Positions 11,353-22,642 are shown, counted from the stretch's first letter. The stretch is DNA of 64,000 nucleotides from Prinia subflava (GCF_021018805.1 NC_086283.1:22657662-22721661), one strand, 5' to 3'. Program-made: numbers and translations. Notes: generated from the sequence alone by a model not told the origin.

Positions 11353-12621
11353 ATGCCCATTTTGAGACTGTTCCTAATTATCACCGTGGATAAAATTGCT
11401 GCCCCATTGCTCCAGCAGCATCCCAGGGCAGGCTGTGCCAGCTCCCAGGCCCGTGGGCTGTTCCTGTGGGTGCCGATGCCGCTGCAGCAGCTCCGAGGGA
11501 CAATTAAGCTTCATCAGGCTGCGCTGACATTTAGCATCATCCCCGCCCACCCCAATCTCCTGTCTGAATTTCCTAGCTCGCCTTTCAGAGTAAGAAATAA
11601 ATGGTGCATTAGAGAGAAAGAGAGAGAGATGAGCTTTATTAGCTGTTTATGGAAGAAATTTAAATTGCTCATTAGAAACCACGACACCGGCAGTGCCCCC
11701 CTCCCTGGCAGAGCCCCGATGGTTCCCAGGGGAGCACTCGCCTTGTATTTGTTTGGGCTGGCACCTGCCCGGCGCCTCCCTGCCCTTCTCCAGATGGGCA
11801 CGGGGGGACTGCGGGGAAATGCCACCACTCCTTCTCCCTCCCGAATCACTGCTTCCCCTTCCCGAATCGCTCCTCCAGGTCGGCATCGCCGCCGGCAGCT
11901 CGGGATGCTCCGCTGTGCCGCAGAGCAGCCGGGGCTGGCTGCGCTTTGGTGGAGAGGATGCCAGGGGCGAGGAGGTGACCTGGTGGCCGTGCACGCCGGC
12001 CGTGCCATTCCTGGGTGTCCTGAGGCTCAGCACGGTGGAGAGGTGGCTCTTCCTCTCCATCTCTCGCCTCCTGGGCAGGCAGTGGCTCCCCGTTGTCATT
12101 CTACGTTGAAAACTTCTAACACAAAAGGGCTTGCTCACAAGTTTCGGGGCTGCGTGGAGCCGGTTGAGCCATCTCTGCCCATGGCCAGCTTGGCCTTCTG
12201 CTCCTCCTTTTCCTCTTCCTGCTCTCCTTTGCCCGTGCCCTCCCGCCCTCCCCACCGGCCCCACCGTGCTCTGCCTCCCGAGCTGCCCGTCCTGGCTGTA
12301 CCGCGACCCCGCCGTGCCGGGGCGGGGGAACCCGGCTGCGCCGCGCCGGTGGCACCGGGGGCAGGCGGGAGGAAGTGGGGCCAGGAGCACTTCAAAGGCT
12401 CTGTATCTCCTCACGCAGCTGCCATAAAAAACAATCCAGGTTTCCGCTCCCCAGTCCAGCGTTGCCCTCGCAAGGGACATCTCTGGGGGCAAACGGATAA
12501 ATCTTTCATCTCCTCGCTCTGGGTTTTATTAAATGCCTCGCACATCCACGGAAAATGCAGATTGCTGATAAATTCGGGCTGGTTACGGGAGAGGCAGATG
12601 GAGATTAACTCACTGAACTGA
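11353..12621 (+). other. 422-codon open reading frame, probably non-coding
   Basis: This is the longest open frame in the window. Against coding: an overlapping 281-codon frame is open on the opposite strand (11647-12492), the DNA is GC- and CpG-rich so stop codons are rare by chance, the translation shows no recognisable domain, signal or repeat and is rich in Pro, Ala, Arg and Ser, and the start lies just after a CR1 fragment with no obvious promoter. Internally it contains two AT-rich motif-dense stretches (about 11490-11690 and 12480-12620) that look regulatory rather than coding. A real lineage-specific protein or lncRNA exon cannot be ruled out without transcript data. Confidence 0.15.
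11490..11690. promoter_or_regulatory. Candidate regulatory block in the long ORF region
   Basis: Contains GACAATTAAGCTTCATC, AGTAAGAAATAAATGGTGC, a GAGAGAAAGAGAGAGAGAT purine run, GCTTTATTAGCTG, and AAATTTAAATTGCTCATTAG. This abruptly AT-rich, motif-dense sequence lies within otherwise GC-rich DNA and resembles a developmental enhancer core. A second such stretch at about 12480-12620 holds AAACGGATAAATC, TTTTATTAAATGCC and GCTGATAAATTC. Confidence 0.3.
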
Positions 12622-13619
12622 CTGGAAGCTGGTTCCTTCCAGGAAGATGGAGCGCTCCGGGATGTGCCGACACCAAGAGGCACAGCCTGTCTGTGTGGCA
12701 CAGCCTGGGAGAGCACTGAGCCCACCTTGGGAGAGGTGCTGCTCTCCTGGAGAGGTGGTCACACCCTCCTGGCTCCAGGGCTGGTGCAGCACAGGCTTTG
12801 CAAAGCTCAGGATCATGGAAAGGATATTTAACCCTGGTGGTGGTTAACCAGGGAGCAGCGGGGTCCCACCCAGAGCAGGCACAGCTCAGGGAAGGGGAGG
12901 TCCCAGGGTTCAGCATCACCTGGCCCCACTCTAGGTGGGCTTCAGCAACAGCCCTGTTCCCCATCACCCCCCACACACCTGTATGGATATTCCCGGGGGA
13001 TCCCTGGGAATATTGCGAGGATGTAGGTGAAAATGATGCTGCCTCCTCACCCAAAAATCAGGCATAGCTGCAGTGACTCACAGCTGAGAGGGAACCAGGC
13101 ACTTGGGGAATGCAAGACTTGCTGCTCACATGGGAGGTTTGGGGTGTTTCATTTTCCCTGGGCTCTTCAGGGAATTTCAAGTCTGACTGAAAGGGCTGAA
13201 TGAACTTGTTTAATCAACAGCTCCACAGGTTCCAAAGGGTCCTCAGGCCTCTAAAACTGGGCAGCAAGAATAGAGAAGTGGCATCTTCTCCATATCTGGG
13301 ATGGAAGAAAGAAGGAAGTCATGGGACAAAGCTGTAGCAAAAAAAAAAATTGTACATTCAGAAGGAGCAGTGCTTTCTCCAGCCTGGCAAGGTGACTTCA
13401 GATATGGAGGCTCCATCCCAAATGTCTCCTGGAGCATTTTGGGCAGCCATGGAGGGCTCAGATGGGGACAGCTCATCTATGTGCTTGAGGGCAGACCCAA
13501 TAAATGTAGAAAACATTTGCCCCAAGATATAAGATGAAATAAAATCAGGAACAAGAAGCTCAAGAGTGAACTTCAAATGCCCTTTGGGGTAGCCAAGCAC
13601 TTGGGGCTGTTCTAATCAG
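12622..13619. other. Unique noncoding sequence
   Basis: Nothing recognised except a small hairpin-forming segment around 12831-12855 (CCCTGGT ... ACCAGGG flanking GGTTAACC) and an A10 run near 13341. Confidence 0.5.
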
Positions 13620-14100
13620 TAACCTCCCCATTCCGCGGCCGCTGCAGTGAGCCCTGCTAAGCAGACAGATTTTCCATTAAGCCTGGAAGAAATGGCAAAG
13701 TGCCTTAATGAATGTCAGAGTTAATACCCCGTTTGTTATAGGCTGCGACTGCAATGTGATGGGTTTATAAAGCCGGCCCCTCATTACCCTTATCAATATT
13801 ATTCTTACTCGGTTCCCGTCTGCAGGCCAGATCCTCATCCAGCCCTTGGCTGCGGCTGCTTGACATGGGAGCTGGCTGCCTGAGGATCTGCAAGCCATCC
13901 TGCATCAGGGCATTTTCAAACTAGTAAAAAGGGGAATAAAATCCAAGAACTAAGGCAGGTTGAGCGTATAGAGCGTGTGTCTGAGCGAGCGCGTGGTGCG
14001 AGGGATCGCTGCAGCCGCTGCGGCTCTGATTGAAACCAGACTCAGGAAAGAAGGGCTGTAAACGTTTTTTCACTGCCTGTCCTAAGAAATTTATGTCTCA
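13620..14100. promoter_or_regulatory. Candidate conserved noncoding element
   Basis: Opens with a NotI-type GCGGCCGC site, then shows CATTAAGCC, CCTTAATGAATG, GTTAATACCCCG, GGTTTATAAAGCC, CTCATTACCCTTATC and AATATTATTC, followed by a CpG-containing GAGCGAGCGCGTGG segment. This mixture of CDX-like TTTATAAAG, GATA-like TTATC and homeodomain TAAT sites in intact, low-repeat sequence is typical of vertebrate noncoding elements. Function is inferred from composition only. Confidence 0.35.
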
Positions 14101-14754
14101 CCCACTCCATCATCTCCTTCAGGGCTGCCTTTTTTTGCAGCTGTCTTCAGAGACCATCGGCTGAGCCCCTTTATGAAGTCCAGTCCATGATGTCACCCAG
14201 AGCCATAACTCACTCACCTCCCTGGCTGGGCTCTGCGCGGGGGTGCCCCATAAATAACGGCCCAGGCCGAGGGGAAGCCTGCCCTGCTCGAGGAAAACCT
14301 TCCTGACATTGGAAGGGAAGGGAGAGGAACTTGCACACAGGGCAGGGGGACCCAGAGTGGGGTTTGATGAACACAAAAACCACAACAGCACAGAGCAAAT
14401 GGGACAGAAAAATCAGTGATGTTGTGTCCGGCAGAACTTGCTCAGGAGAGGCCAAGGTGAGCCCCAGCTGCTTGGACATCCATTAGACCTTCCAGGGCTC
14501 TGCCTCCTCCAGAGAAATCCAAACCATGTGTTGGAGCCCCAGCCCAGGGTGTTGTTTAGTGCCTGGGATTAAAAAGATGGGTCCATCCTTCCGTAGCACC
14601 CAATTGGTCATGACTAAAATGTGCTCTGACTTCGGGGTGTTTGTGGGCCCCACGTCCTGGTGGAATTGCTGCTCACCCATCACACTTCTCGAGAGCAGGT
14701 GTCCACATCAGAGAGCGCCAGGCCCCCGCCAAGGCCCATCCCCACCGTGGGGAA
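14101..14754. other. Unique noncoding sequence
   Basis: No repeat, RNA gene or convincing exon recognised. Confidence 0.5.
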
Positions 14755-14890
14755 CCCGAGGGTAATTGTTTCATTGTGTCTGATAACATGTGGTTTTGCC
14801 ATATTTATAATCCAGCGCTATTAAAAGGGGAAAAAAGAGATCAACTCGAAATCCCTCCACCGCAGTTGGCTCTAATTGTCCCTGTCCCAC
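14755..14890. promoter_or_regulatory. Candidate conserved noncoding element
   Basis: Contains GGTAATTGTTTCATTGTG (paired homeodomain and SOX-type sites), TCTGATAACATGTGG (GATA), CCATATTTATAATCC, GCTATTAAAAGGGG and CTCTAATTGTCCC. The density of TAAT and ATTGT sites over about 135 bp is well above that of the flanks. Confidence 0.33.
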
Positions 14891-16309
14891 CACTTCCCCC
14901 TTTCCCAGTCCTGCTTGTGGGCTGTTTTGGCAGCAGAGCCAAAGCAGGAATGAGCTGTTGGGATGAAGTTTATCCTTCAGTGGGATGGCCTTGCTGGGAA
15001 GGACTGAGCACTCTCAGTTTTCCTGGGAAGTCTGGACTTCATCTGCTTGGGAGTAGAGCCTAAGGAGTGCCACCTCCCCAGGACACCTTCACCTCTGTGC
15101 TGGAGACACACTGATGGTAAGTCATGACCTTCCCCCTGGAATTTCATCAGGTAATGACATTAGAACTCTGCAGTTAACTGGCTGGTCCTGACAGCTGGAA
15201 AATGCCTAGGCTGAGAAGAAAGGGCTCTTCTCACATCTCCTGCCTTTCTTCTCTTTCACTTGTGGATTTTCAGGGCTTGGATCTGTAGTCCCCAGACACT
15301 TGCTGAACCACAGGGAACCACAGGAGCCCTCTCCCCATGATGGCTGTTGCCAGGAAAATAAACAAGCAGAAAGACTCCAACAACATCTGCAGGACATCTC
15401 CTGGGCCACACATTTCAGAAAACTTGGGAGCTTTGGAGGGCAGGAGCAGGTTCTGAGTGCTTGGTGGAGCGGGCCATGTTCTCAGTGCCTGGGGCTGTTC
15501 CATACAGACAGTCTGTCCCACCGAAATGTCCTCAGGGACTGGGAATGCTGTGCAGCCATTCCTCAGTGCCTGGGCATCTGCTGGAGTATAGGCTGCGTCC
15601 AGGGATTTGGTTCTGAGCTGGGATTTATTGCCCTCTCCTTTCCTCTCCTCAGTAGATACGGAAGTGGGGGAAGGTGATGGTGTCTATTTTGCTTTCTTTC
15701 CTCCCAAACCAAAATTAAAACCAACCAAAAGCCCACCATGATGGGAATGTCTGTGAGCTGGTGTGTGCGCAGGGTGGCCACACAGGTCCATGGGATGTTC
15801 CAGGCAGCTAATGGATGGACCGTTCTCCCACACCAAAGGATAATATTTGTGGGAAAGGCTCTCCCATGTGTCCCCAAACCCCCAGCCCTTTCTTTCTCCT
15901 TTTTTTATATTCCAAGTTGCACTCAAAGCCCTCGAAACCACTGGAGGAGAGGCTTGCCCATTATCTGTGTGGAGCAGAGGAGGGCTGTTGACAGGGCACT
16001 GCAGCATCCCCCTCCTTCACAGTGGTTCCTGGGGGGCTTCACCGCTCCGTACCTGGACAGAGGCTCTGGATCCCTCAGGAGAGAGGGCCCCCCTGGGGTC
16101 CCCGGGGGCTGCACCAAGGATTCCAGCAGGAATGGTGCGTCCCGCCGGCCCTTGCCAGCCTTTGCCACTCGATGTGACCACCGCCTGTCATCAGCCTTTG
16201 TGTTCCCTCCCTGCGGAATGCGAGGGGTCCCAAAGGAGGAGCAGGGAGCAGGGATGTGGCTGTTACCCCCCAGCCCTCTTACTTTCCCCCCACTCCCGTC
16301 CCTCCCGTG
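14891..16309. other. Unique noncoding sequence
   Basis: No gene or repeat family recognised. An A-rich patch with repeated CCAACCAAAAG-like words lies near 15700-15730. A 247-codon frame (15738-16481 +) is open but faces overlapping frames on both strands and shows no domain. Confidence 0.5.
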
Positions 16310-17290
16310 CATCCAGCTCCGCTCGCGGGCTGCCTCCCGTGCTGGGATAATGACTCCAACATTGCCGCGGCATTTGGGATTCCAGCAGCGCTTGTGGGGT
16401 TCCTCGTTCCCGCCGCGTCCCTGGCACCGCCGGGAGGGCTCTCCAGCGCGGCTCGGCTTCGCTCCCCACGCCGCACAATAGAGACAATGGCGTTTGAAGA
16501 GCTGAGGATGGAAGGGAGGGAAGTGGCTCGTGTTTAACCTCTGGCGGGCGGCGCGATGAGCCGGCGCTGGCGTTGTCAGGGGGACGCGAGCGGAGCTCTC
16601 CGCCTGCCCGCGCCCGCTGCCCGCCGGAGCCGTCAGCTCCCATTACCGCCTTCAATGGACGCCGCCGTCCCCCGGCACAAGGAGCCTTTATTCCTCTGGA
16701 TGGGAACCAGGAGAAGTGGGAGAATGCGGCGCTGCGCGGGCTCAGGTCCCCCAGCTGGGATGCTTCGGTGTCTGGTTTTACAGGCAACCAGCGAAGGGGG
16801 CAGGGAGCCCCGGGGTGGGAGCGGCCCTTCCTCCCTTCACGGGCCCTTCCCGGGGTGGGAGCCGTGGAGACTTTGTCACCTGGTCCCTGCTGTCGCATGA
16901 GTCACCGCGCAGGAATTAGAGCATGTAATGGTCCCGTTTCCATCCCGCCATTCCGGGATCTGAGTGTTGCTGATGGATCTGGCCCCTGTGTCCCACCTGG
17001 CCGGGACAGCACAAGGTGACACCTGCCGGGGGAGCGCCTGGGGTGCCGAGCTGGCCGCGGGGGCTTTGGCGGAGCTCGGTTGATGGGGTTTGTGGTATCG
17101 GTTGTCAGGGAGTTCGTGCCTGACGTCGGGAAAACGCTTCCTGGCAGCTGTGCCGCAGTTTGGAGGCTGCAACCTGAACGGGGGGACCGTGGCCGGGCCG
17201 TGGGCACTGTCCCCGTCCGGAGGAGGCGGGACAGGAGCCGCCTGCGGATGCTGCTGCGGGAACACGTGTGAGCATAGACCCTGCAAGCGG
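16310..17290. promoter_or_regulatory. CpG-rich block with SOX/homeodomain-type sites
   Basis: CpG dinucleotides are much denser here than in the flanks, in particular 16320-16720 (GCCGCGGCA, CCGCCGCGTCC, GGCGGGCGGCGCGATG, ACGCCGCCGTC) and again 17040-17260. Embedded are ACAATAGAGACAATGGCG (two SOX-like ACAAT sites) and CCATTACCGCC. It could be a CpG-island promoter of a noncoding transcript or a GC-rich enhancer. No TATA box or convincing first exon with a donor site was identified. Confidence 0.35.
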
Positions 17291-17399
17291 CGGGATGTTG
17301 TCAGATCCAAGCACCATTGGCGATCCATGGCTGCCCACAGAATGACAGAGAACTCTTCCCAAGCCATGCTTTAATTTTTCTCTTTCTGGAGAATTTGAA

Positions 17400-17680
17400 A
17401 ACATCTGTGCCTGCCTCTCATATTACTCTGATTTTGGTGTCATCTTTGCCTTCTGATCCTTCTGGGAGGAGTTATCGTGGTTTCTTTTCCCTCGATCCAG
17501 ACTGTGCTCAGTATCCATGTCGCTGCCTTCCCAAGAGTTCACACTTGATTTCTCTCTGAAATCTTGGATAAATACCATCCAGGCTGGGGGATTTACTACA
17601 CTTTCTCCAGTTGCTCCCTGATTTCCTCCTTAGAGACTGCCCTGCCCACTAAGGTCACATTTTGATTTCCTATGCACAGT
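17400..17680 (-). mobile_element. Fossil LINE reverse-transcriptase segment (CR1/L2-like superfamily)
   Basis: Translated on the minus strand, with frameshifts, the order of motifs fits a non-LTR reverse transcriptase. About 17600-17630 reads EEIREQLEK. About 17544-17592 reads KSPSLDGIYPR then REIKCE, compare the family pattern KSPGPDGIHPRVLREL. About 17430-17470 reads PE-DQKAKMTP, compare PEDWKKANVTP. The distance between the DGI and PED motifs is about 40 codons, against about 34 in CR1 as I recall it. Stops and frameshifts show it is dead and old, much more diverged than the CR1 3' fragments elsewhere. The exact family cannot be assigned by eye. Confidence 0.6.
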
Positions 17681-17699
17681 GCCTTTGAAATGGAAATGT

Positions 17700-18190
17700 T
17701 TCCCCTCATTGTCTTCTCCACTAAAGATCAAGAGGAAGAACGTGTTTCTCCTGGCTTTTCCACCCTCCATAATCATCCTCTTCTCCCCAGGGACAAAACA
17801 AGTACCACAGTCCCATACGCCAGAGTCTCACCGGCAGTATCTCATGTGTGAATTCACCAATTCAGAGATCTTCCAGGCTTGTTCTGGCACCTCTTGGGCT
17901 ATTTTGGGACACCCTCGTTTCTGATCCACAAAGAAGTTGCTTTCCAATCCAGATAGAACTTTTCTGTCTAATTTAAAAGGGGAATTTTCTGTACCTCTAG
18001 CTAGCACAATCTCTATTCCCATGGCCAAAGGAATTTTTCCCTTTATTCCTGACTCACCTCCCTGAACAAGCCAGGTGGGTCCAGCATGATCACGTCCTGG
18101 ATTATCTTCAAGAGGTTGTCCCATCCCTCCTGTTCCAAAGGATATGTTAGGAGAGGAGAGACTGCCTGAGAGGCTCAGCACCCCCAGCAT
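17700..18190 (-). other. AT-richer minus-strand open segment next to the LINE fossil, unidentified
   Basis: A 120-codon frame (17828-18190) continues in a second frame to about 17725. The translation is compositionally ordinary and protein-like (balanced Lys, Glu, Leu, Gly), unlike the Pro/Ser-rich shadow frames elsewhere. It lies upstream of the reverse-transcriptase remnant in the same orientation, so it may be the more N-terminal part of the same mobile element. I do not recognise the family. Confidence 0.3.
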
Positions 18191-19212
18191 TGCTGGGCTG
18201 GATCTGGGCCAGGTGCCTCAGCCCCCAACCCTTCATCTGCAGCTCGGCTCCCGTCTCGTGCCAGGGCCGTGCCAGCAGAACTCCAAGGAATGCCATTTAC
18301 CGATGTTCTGGTTGTTAACAGTTGCCCACAAAGATTTAAAAGTCTCAGATGTGTGTCCAATCTGTTGGCTTTGGTAGAGTGATCAGAACGGACCCAAAGG
18401 ACTTGTGACTATCTTGAAATGTTATTAGAAGTCTGTCTGAATCGCTGATTTTTAGAACAATAACCTTCCCAAGGACTTCAAGCCATTCCTCTGCAAATTG
18501 GATTTAAAATAAAATTAAAATGTGATGGAGGGAATTTTCTATATGCTGGGGGGGAGGATTTCTGCTGGGGCTCAGTGAGCAGAGGGTGTGGTGTAAAATG
18601 TGTGGAATTATTTAGCTGAAGCATACGTTCCTCTGTGCCCTTTTCCCCAGTCTCTCCTGGAACAGGAACTCTGTAACATTTGATCCTTTAGACAAACTTT
18701 CAAACCCATAATGTTCAAGTGGGTTTGAAATTAGGCGTAAAGAGTTTGTTCATCTTGAGGAATCTCTGAAATGGATTAGTGAGAGCTACTTGTCTTACAC
18801 TAGGGATCCAAGAAAGCAACGGAGAATCACCCAGAGCCTAAAGAAATGAGAATTATTGGGTACAATGAGGCACTTTTATACATCCAGTTTAAGAATCTCC
18901 TCCCAGGGCAGCATCCAGTCAAGGACACTCCCCGGGTCTCATTAAATTTGTCCCTCTCATTGCCCATCCCTGGTGTTCCCAGCAGGAGATGATCCAGAGA
19001 TACTCTGGCTATTGCTGTTATTAGTGATGGAACAGGGAGAAAATTGGCACAAATCATTAAGAGTGTCTGATAATTCTCCAGGTGAAAGCCCAGCTGGGCT
19101 CAGCAGCTTTCCTAGTCCATTTCCCTGATTTACAGTCATCATTATCCTGGGAATCCTCCACCCCTGCAGTGCTGTTCAGCCATGAGCCCTGGAGCCTCCT
19201 TTCCTCATCCTT
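18191..19212. other. Unique noncoding sequence, partly AT-rich
   Basis: AT-rich between about 18400 and 18830 (for example TTTAAAATAAAATTAAAATG near 18504). It may contain more of an old element but nothing is recognisable. Confidence 0.45.
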
Positions 19213-20348
19213 CAGCCACAGGAGCCTAAAGTCAACCCTACCTCCACATTCCCACCCCCTGAGGTCTCCAGGGTCTGCTGGTGGGAACTGGGAAGAGACA
19301 GGCAGCGGTTTCCTCTTGTGGCCAAAGGCTGTGCTTGGCAGCCATTGGAAAAGGATTCTGCTCATGCCCTTCGACTGTGTTTTAGTGGCAAATCCAGGCA
19401 GGACTGGATTTTCTGTGTCGGATGGCTTCCAGGTCCTTCCCAAGACAGAGGAAATGCTGATAAACACAGAGCTGAGGGGGCACCTGAGCTTTCAGGGGGG
19501 GATGGCCCGTTCATTCCCATGTTCACTATTCCCAGATAATGGGGACCTGTGCATAATTCCTGCTTTCAATCTCCCCAGATAATGGCAGTTATTGGATCAA
19601 TCCCATATTCACTTTTCCCAGACAATGGGGATCATTCTCATTCCCACTTTGCCTCTTCCTGGATGGTGGGGAGGAGGAGCACTCCCAACCCCTGCAATGG
19701 TTCCTGAAGGATCTTGTTCTTCCCCAGCCCTGAGGGTGTTTACTGAGCCTGAGCTGCCAGGAGTGATCCTCACCTCTGGATCCTCATCTCTGGATGGCAT
19801 AGCCAGGTCACAGCAGGGACAGTGACAGAGAAGCCACCTCACCATCAGCCACCTTTCCCTCCCCACCCTGCGCTACGAATGCTCTCAACACTTCCTTTCT
19901 GGAAGTTCTCCACATCTACTTTCTGGATTTCCTTGCCAGCCAGCACAAGAGAAGGATGCTTGGCAGGTCCTCTCTGTTTGAGAGAGCTTTCGCTATAAAA
20001 CAGGAAGGAACACCCAGCAGCACTGAGGGAATATTTCCATTTTGTTCATTCAGACACCCGAGCCTGGAGTTGTGATCCCAGAGCTGAGCCGGGTGTGGGG
20101 ACAGAGCAGGGGGAGACCAGAAAACCGCTCTGCACAGAGGTCCTGGGGCTCATCTTGCCAAAATAATGTCACTTTATGGAATTTTCAGGTGACACCAGGA
20201 GAGAGGTGCCTGCCAGGGCTGTCCCTGGTGTCTGTGGCCCCACAGCCACAGGAGCCTAAAGGGCTTTAGGCAAAGCAGGGAGATTTTCAAGTCTTTCCTT
20301 AAAGCAGCCACAGGAGCCTAAAGTCGGTTGTAAAATGAAAATCATTTT
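19213..20348 (+). repeat. Three dispersed copies of a 19-21 bp word, with small hairpins
   Basis: CAGCCACAGGAGCCTAAAG occurs at 19213-19231, 20243-20261 and 20305-20323. The first and third copies also share the next two bases (TC). Beside the second copy is an 8-bp hairpin (GCCTAAAG at 20254-20261, CTTTAGGC at 20264-20271). After the third is a 7-bp hairpin (AAAATGA at 20332, TCATTTT at 20342). The words resemble pieces of old amniote interspersed repeats built on AGGAGCCTAAGTC, but that link is from memory and weak. Confidence 0.55.
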
Positions 20349-20477
20349 ATATTTAAAAGTCAAAAGGTTTCTCTTGCAGGAAATATTGAAATGTCTTAGT
20401 TCAGCCCAATTTGTTTTTCCTTTAGGGGCAAGTGACACAAAATAAATAAGCAAATAGAGAAATAGGTTGAACACGCC

Positions 20478-20600
20478 AGGTTGTTTTTGTTTGTTTGTTT
20501 GTTTCATTTTTTTGGTTTTGTTTTTTGTTTGTTTGTTTGTTTGTTTGTTGTTTGGGTGTTTTTTTTTTTTTTTTTTTTTTTGGTTGGGTTTTTTTTTTCA
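20478..20600. repeat. T/G-rich low-complexity tract, (GTTT)n with poly-T
   Basis: Repeated GTTT units, interrupted by CATTTTTTTGG and GGTTTTG, lead into a T run of more than 20 bases and then GGTTGGGTTTTTTTTT. Open frames through it (poly Phe/Cys/Val, or poly Lys/Asn/Gln on the other strand) are artefacts of the repeat. The base make-up is the mirror of the A/C-rich tract at 56224-56440. Confidence 0.9.
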
Positions 20601-20899
20601 AATCTGGATTTTGCACCTCAATAAACTGCTCTTAGATGCATTCGCCCAACTTCAACTTCTACAATATCCACTTATCAGCTGCGGCCAGGCCTCTAAGGCA
20701 GCACTTCCCTGCTGCATGGCTCCTACCAGGGAAGCAACAACCACAATGCTTCCGGCCAGTGGAAAAACAAGAAAAAACCATGGAAACACAGGGCTTCTAC
20801 CCCGCCTCGTGTACCCATCGGTGCCCTTGAGCAGGTTTTGTGTTCTCGGTGTTTTCTGCATTTCAATCCATCCCCAGCCGCCTCTGCCGCCGTGCTTTG

Positions 20900-21090
20900 T
20901 GTGGCTGAGCTTTCTCCGGGATGGTTTTTCCATTGTCATTCGCGCAGGGCCAAAGGCAGAACGCATTAAAGCCACCGCGGCGGCTGGAGGCAGCAATATT
21001 TGCCTCTTTTGGAGTTAATTCTCCAAATCGCTTCGCATTCGCTCCCCTCCCATTCACTGGGGGCTCTTCCGTGGATGCTCCCGCGGGCGC
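20900..21090. promoter_or_regulatory. Candidate conserved noncoding element, SOX-like sites
   Basis: Contains TTTTTCCATTGTCATTCGCG, AACGCATTAAAGCCACCGCGG, CAGCAATATTTGCC, TTGGAGTTAATTCTCCAAA (an imperfect palindrome) and CGCTTCGCATTCGC. CpGs and AT-rich homeodomain/SOX words are mixed over less than 200 bp. Confidence 0.33.
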
Positions 21091-22227
21091 CAAGGGAAGT
21101 GAGGCGCTGGCTTGACCCTCAGCTCACTGGGTTCCCTGCAAGGAGCTTTGCCTTTGGAGCTGCTGGGATGGGGAAGATGTGCAGGGAAAAGCCGGCTCTG
21201 AGATGGACTTCTTTGGGGGCAGCAGTGGGAAACCCTGCCCAGGGTGGAGCTGCTCCCGTGGCTCCCGCATCCCCAGTGGCATCTCGGGGTCACAGTGCAG
21301 GCTGCAGAGAGGGCACAGGGCTCCTGCACTCACCAGAGGACAAGGGGACACCCAGGAACAGCAGACCCCAAAGCAGCTCGGTCCCCTCCTTTGTACCCTC
21401 AGCTCTCCAGTGAGGAGCCGATGGCAGTGGCCACCCCTCCACTCTGTTCCTACCCAAAACGTCAGGATCTGGAGGCAATGGGATTATTTATTCCTGCCCT
21501 TTGCCCCTCAGTGCTCCCCGGAGCGATGATATATGAACAGTCCCGGATTTCCATCCCCTGAAGCTGCTCCACCAGCCCGATCCACACCCCCGCTCCTGGG
21601 GGTACCCCAGGGCTTTCTCTGGGTCACGGGGCTACCTCTGGATTTCCTGGATTGTCTGAATTCCTTGTGCAAAGTTGTACATTTCTGAAATTCTATTTTT
21701 GGATTAATGAACATTTGGCAACAATACGAAGCCTGTTTGTAGCCAGTGGGGTGACCCTCCTAATGTATTCCCCATGCCTCCTCTTCCCTCTGGCCAAAAT
21801 CCCCCCCAGGAAAACCCTGGAGCCTTTCCCAAGTTTACCCCAGGAATGAAATCAGCTCCACGTCTGCCACAGTGAATTTTTTCTCTGTCCACAGCCACTT
21901 TCTCTTTTCCCCACCTGCCCGAGAGGGAGAAAGGAAGGAGGGGAAGCAGATGGAGGCAGAGCTGCAGACATGAAGTGTGAGAAAGGCAGCGGGGAAGAGG
22001 AAATTTGAGCATCAGGAAATTCTTCCGAGCACGCCGAGGTGTCAGACAGAGCGATTGCCTTCCCGGGAATGGGGACCAGCCACACGTCTTGGGAAAAGAA
22101 GGGAGATTCAGGTTAGAGCAGACCAAAACCTGCAAGGCCCTGTACTGACTGGGCTGTTTCCCTCCCTGGAATAAAGGATGACCCATGGGACGAGGATCCT
22201 TGGGTTCAGTTCATTTTTCACCTATAT
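21091..22227. other. Unique noncoding sequence
   Basis: No gene or repeat family recognised. Frames up to 160 codons on both strands show no domain. Confidence 0.5.
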
Positions 22228-22642
22228 TCCCTCTGCTCTGGGGCCAGGCTGGGAGAGCTGGGAGTGATCACCTGGAGAAGAGGAGGCTCCACGGAGACCT
22301 CAGAGACCCTTCCAGTGCCTAAAGGGGCTCCAGGAGAGCTGGAGAGACTTGTGACAAGGGATGGAGGGACAGGACACGGGGAATGGCTTCCCACAGCCAG
22401 AGGGCAGGGATAAATGGGATGTTGGGAAGTAATCCTTCCCTATGAGGATGCTGAAGCCCAGGCAAAGGTTGCCCAAAAGAGCTGTGGCTGGCCCTGGACC
22501 CCCCTGGGCCCCTGGCCCAGGCTGGACAGGTCTTGGAGCAACCTGGGGGAGTGGAAGGTGTGCCTGCCCACGGCAGGGGGTGGGATGGGATGAGCTACAA
22601 ATTCCCTTTGAACAAAAACTGGTTTGAGATTCCACCATTCCC
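22228..22642 (+). mobile_element. CR1 LINE fragment, plus orientation
   Basis: Begins 'CTCTGCTCTGGGGCCAGG', then 'GAGAGCTGGGAGTGATCACC', 'TGGAGAAGAGGAGGCTCC', 'GACCTCAGAGACCCTTCCAG', 'GGCTCCAGGAGAGCTGGAGA', 'AATGGCTTCCCACAGCCAGA', 'GTTGGGAAGTAATCCTTCCC', 'GGTTGCCCAAAAGAGCTGTG', 'GGAGCAACCTGGGGGAGTGG', and a degraded 'AAATTCCC ... GAGATTCC' 3' end. The copy at 27120-27480 (minus) stops at the same 5' point, the GCTCTGGnGCCAGG word. Confidence 0.93.
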
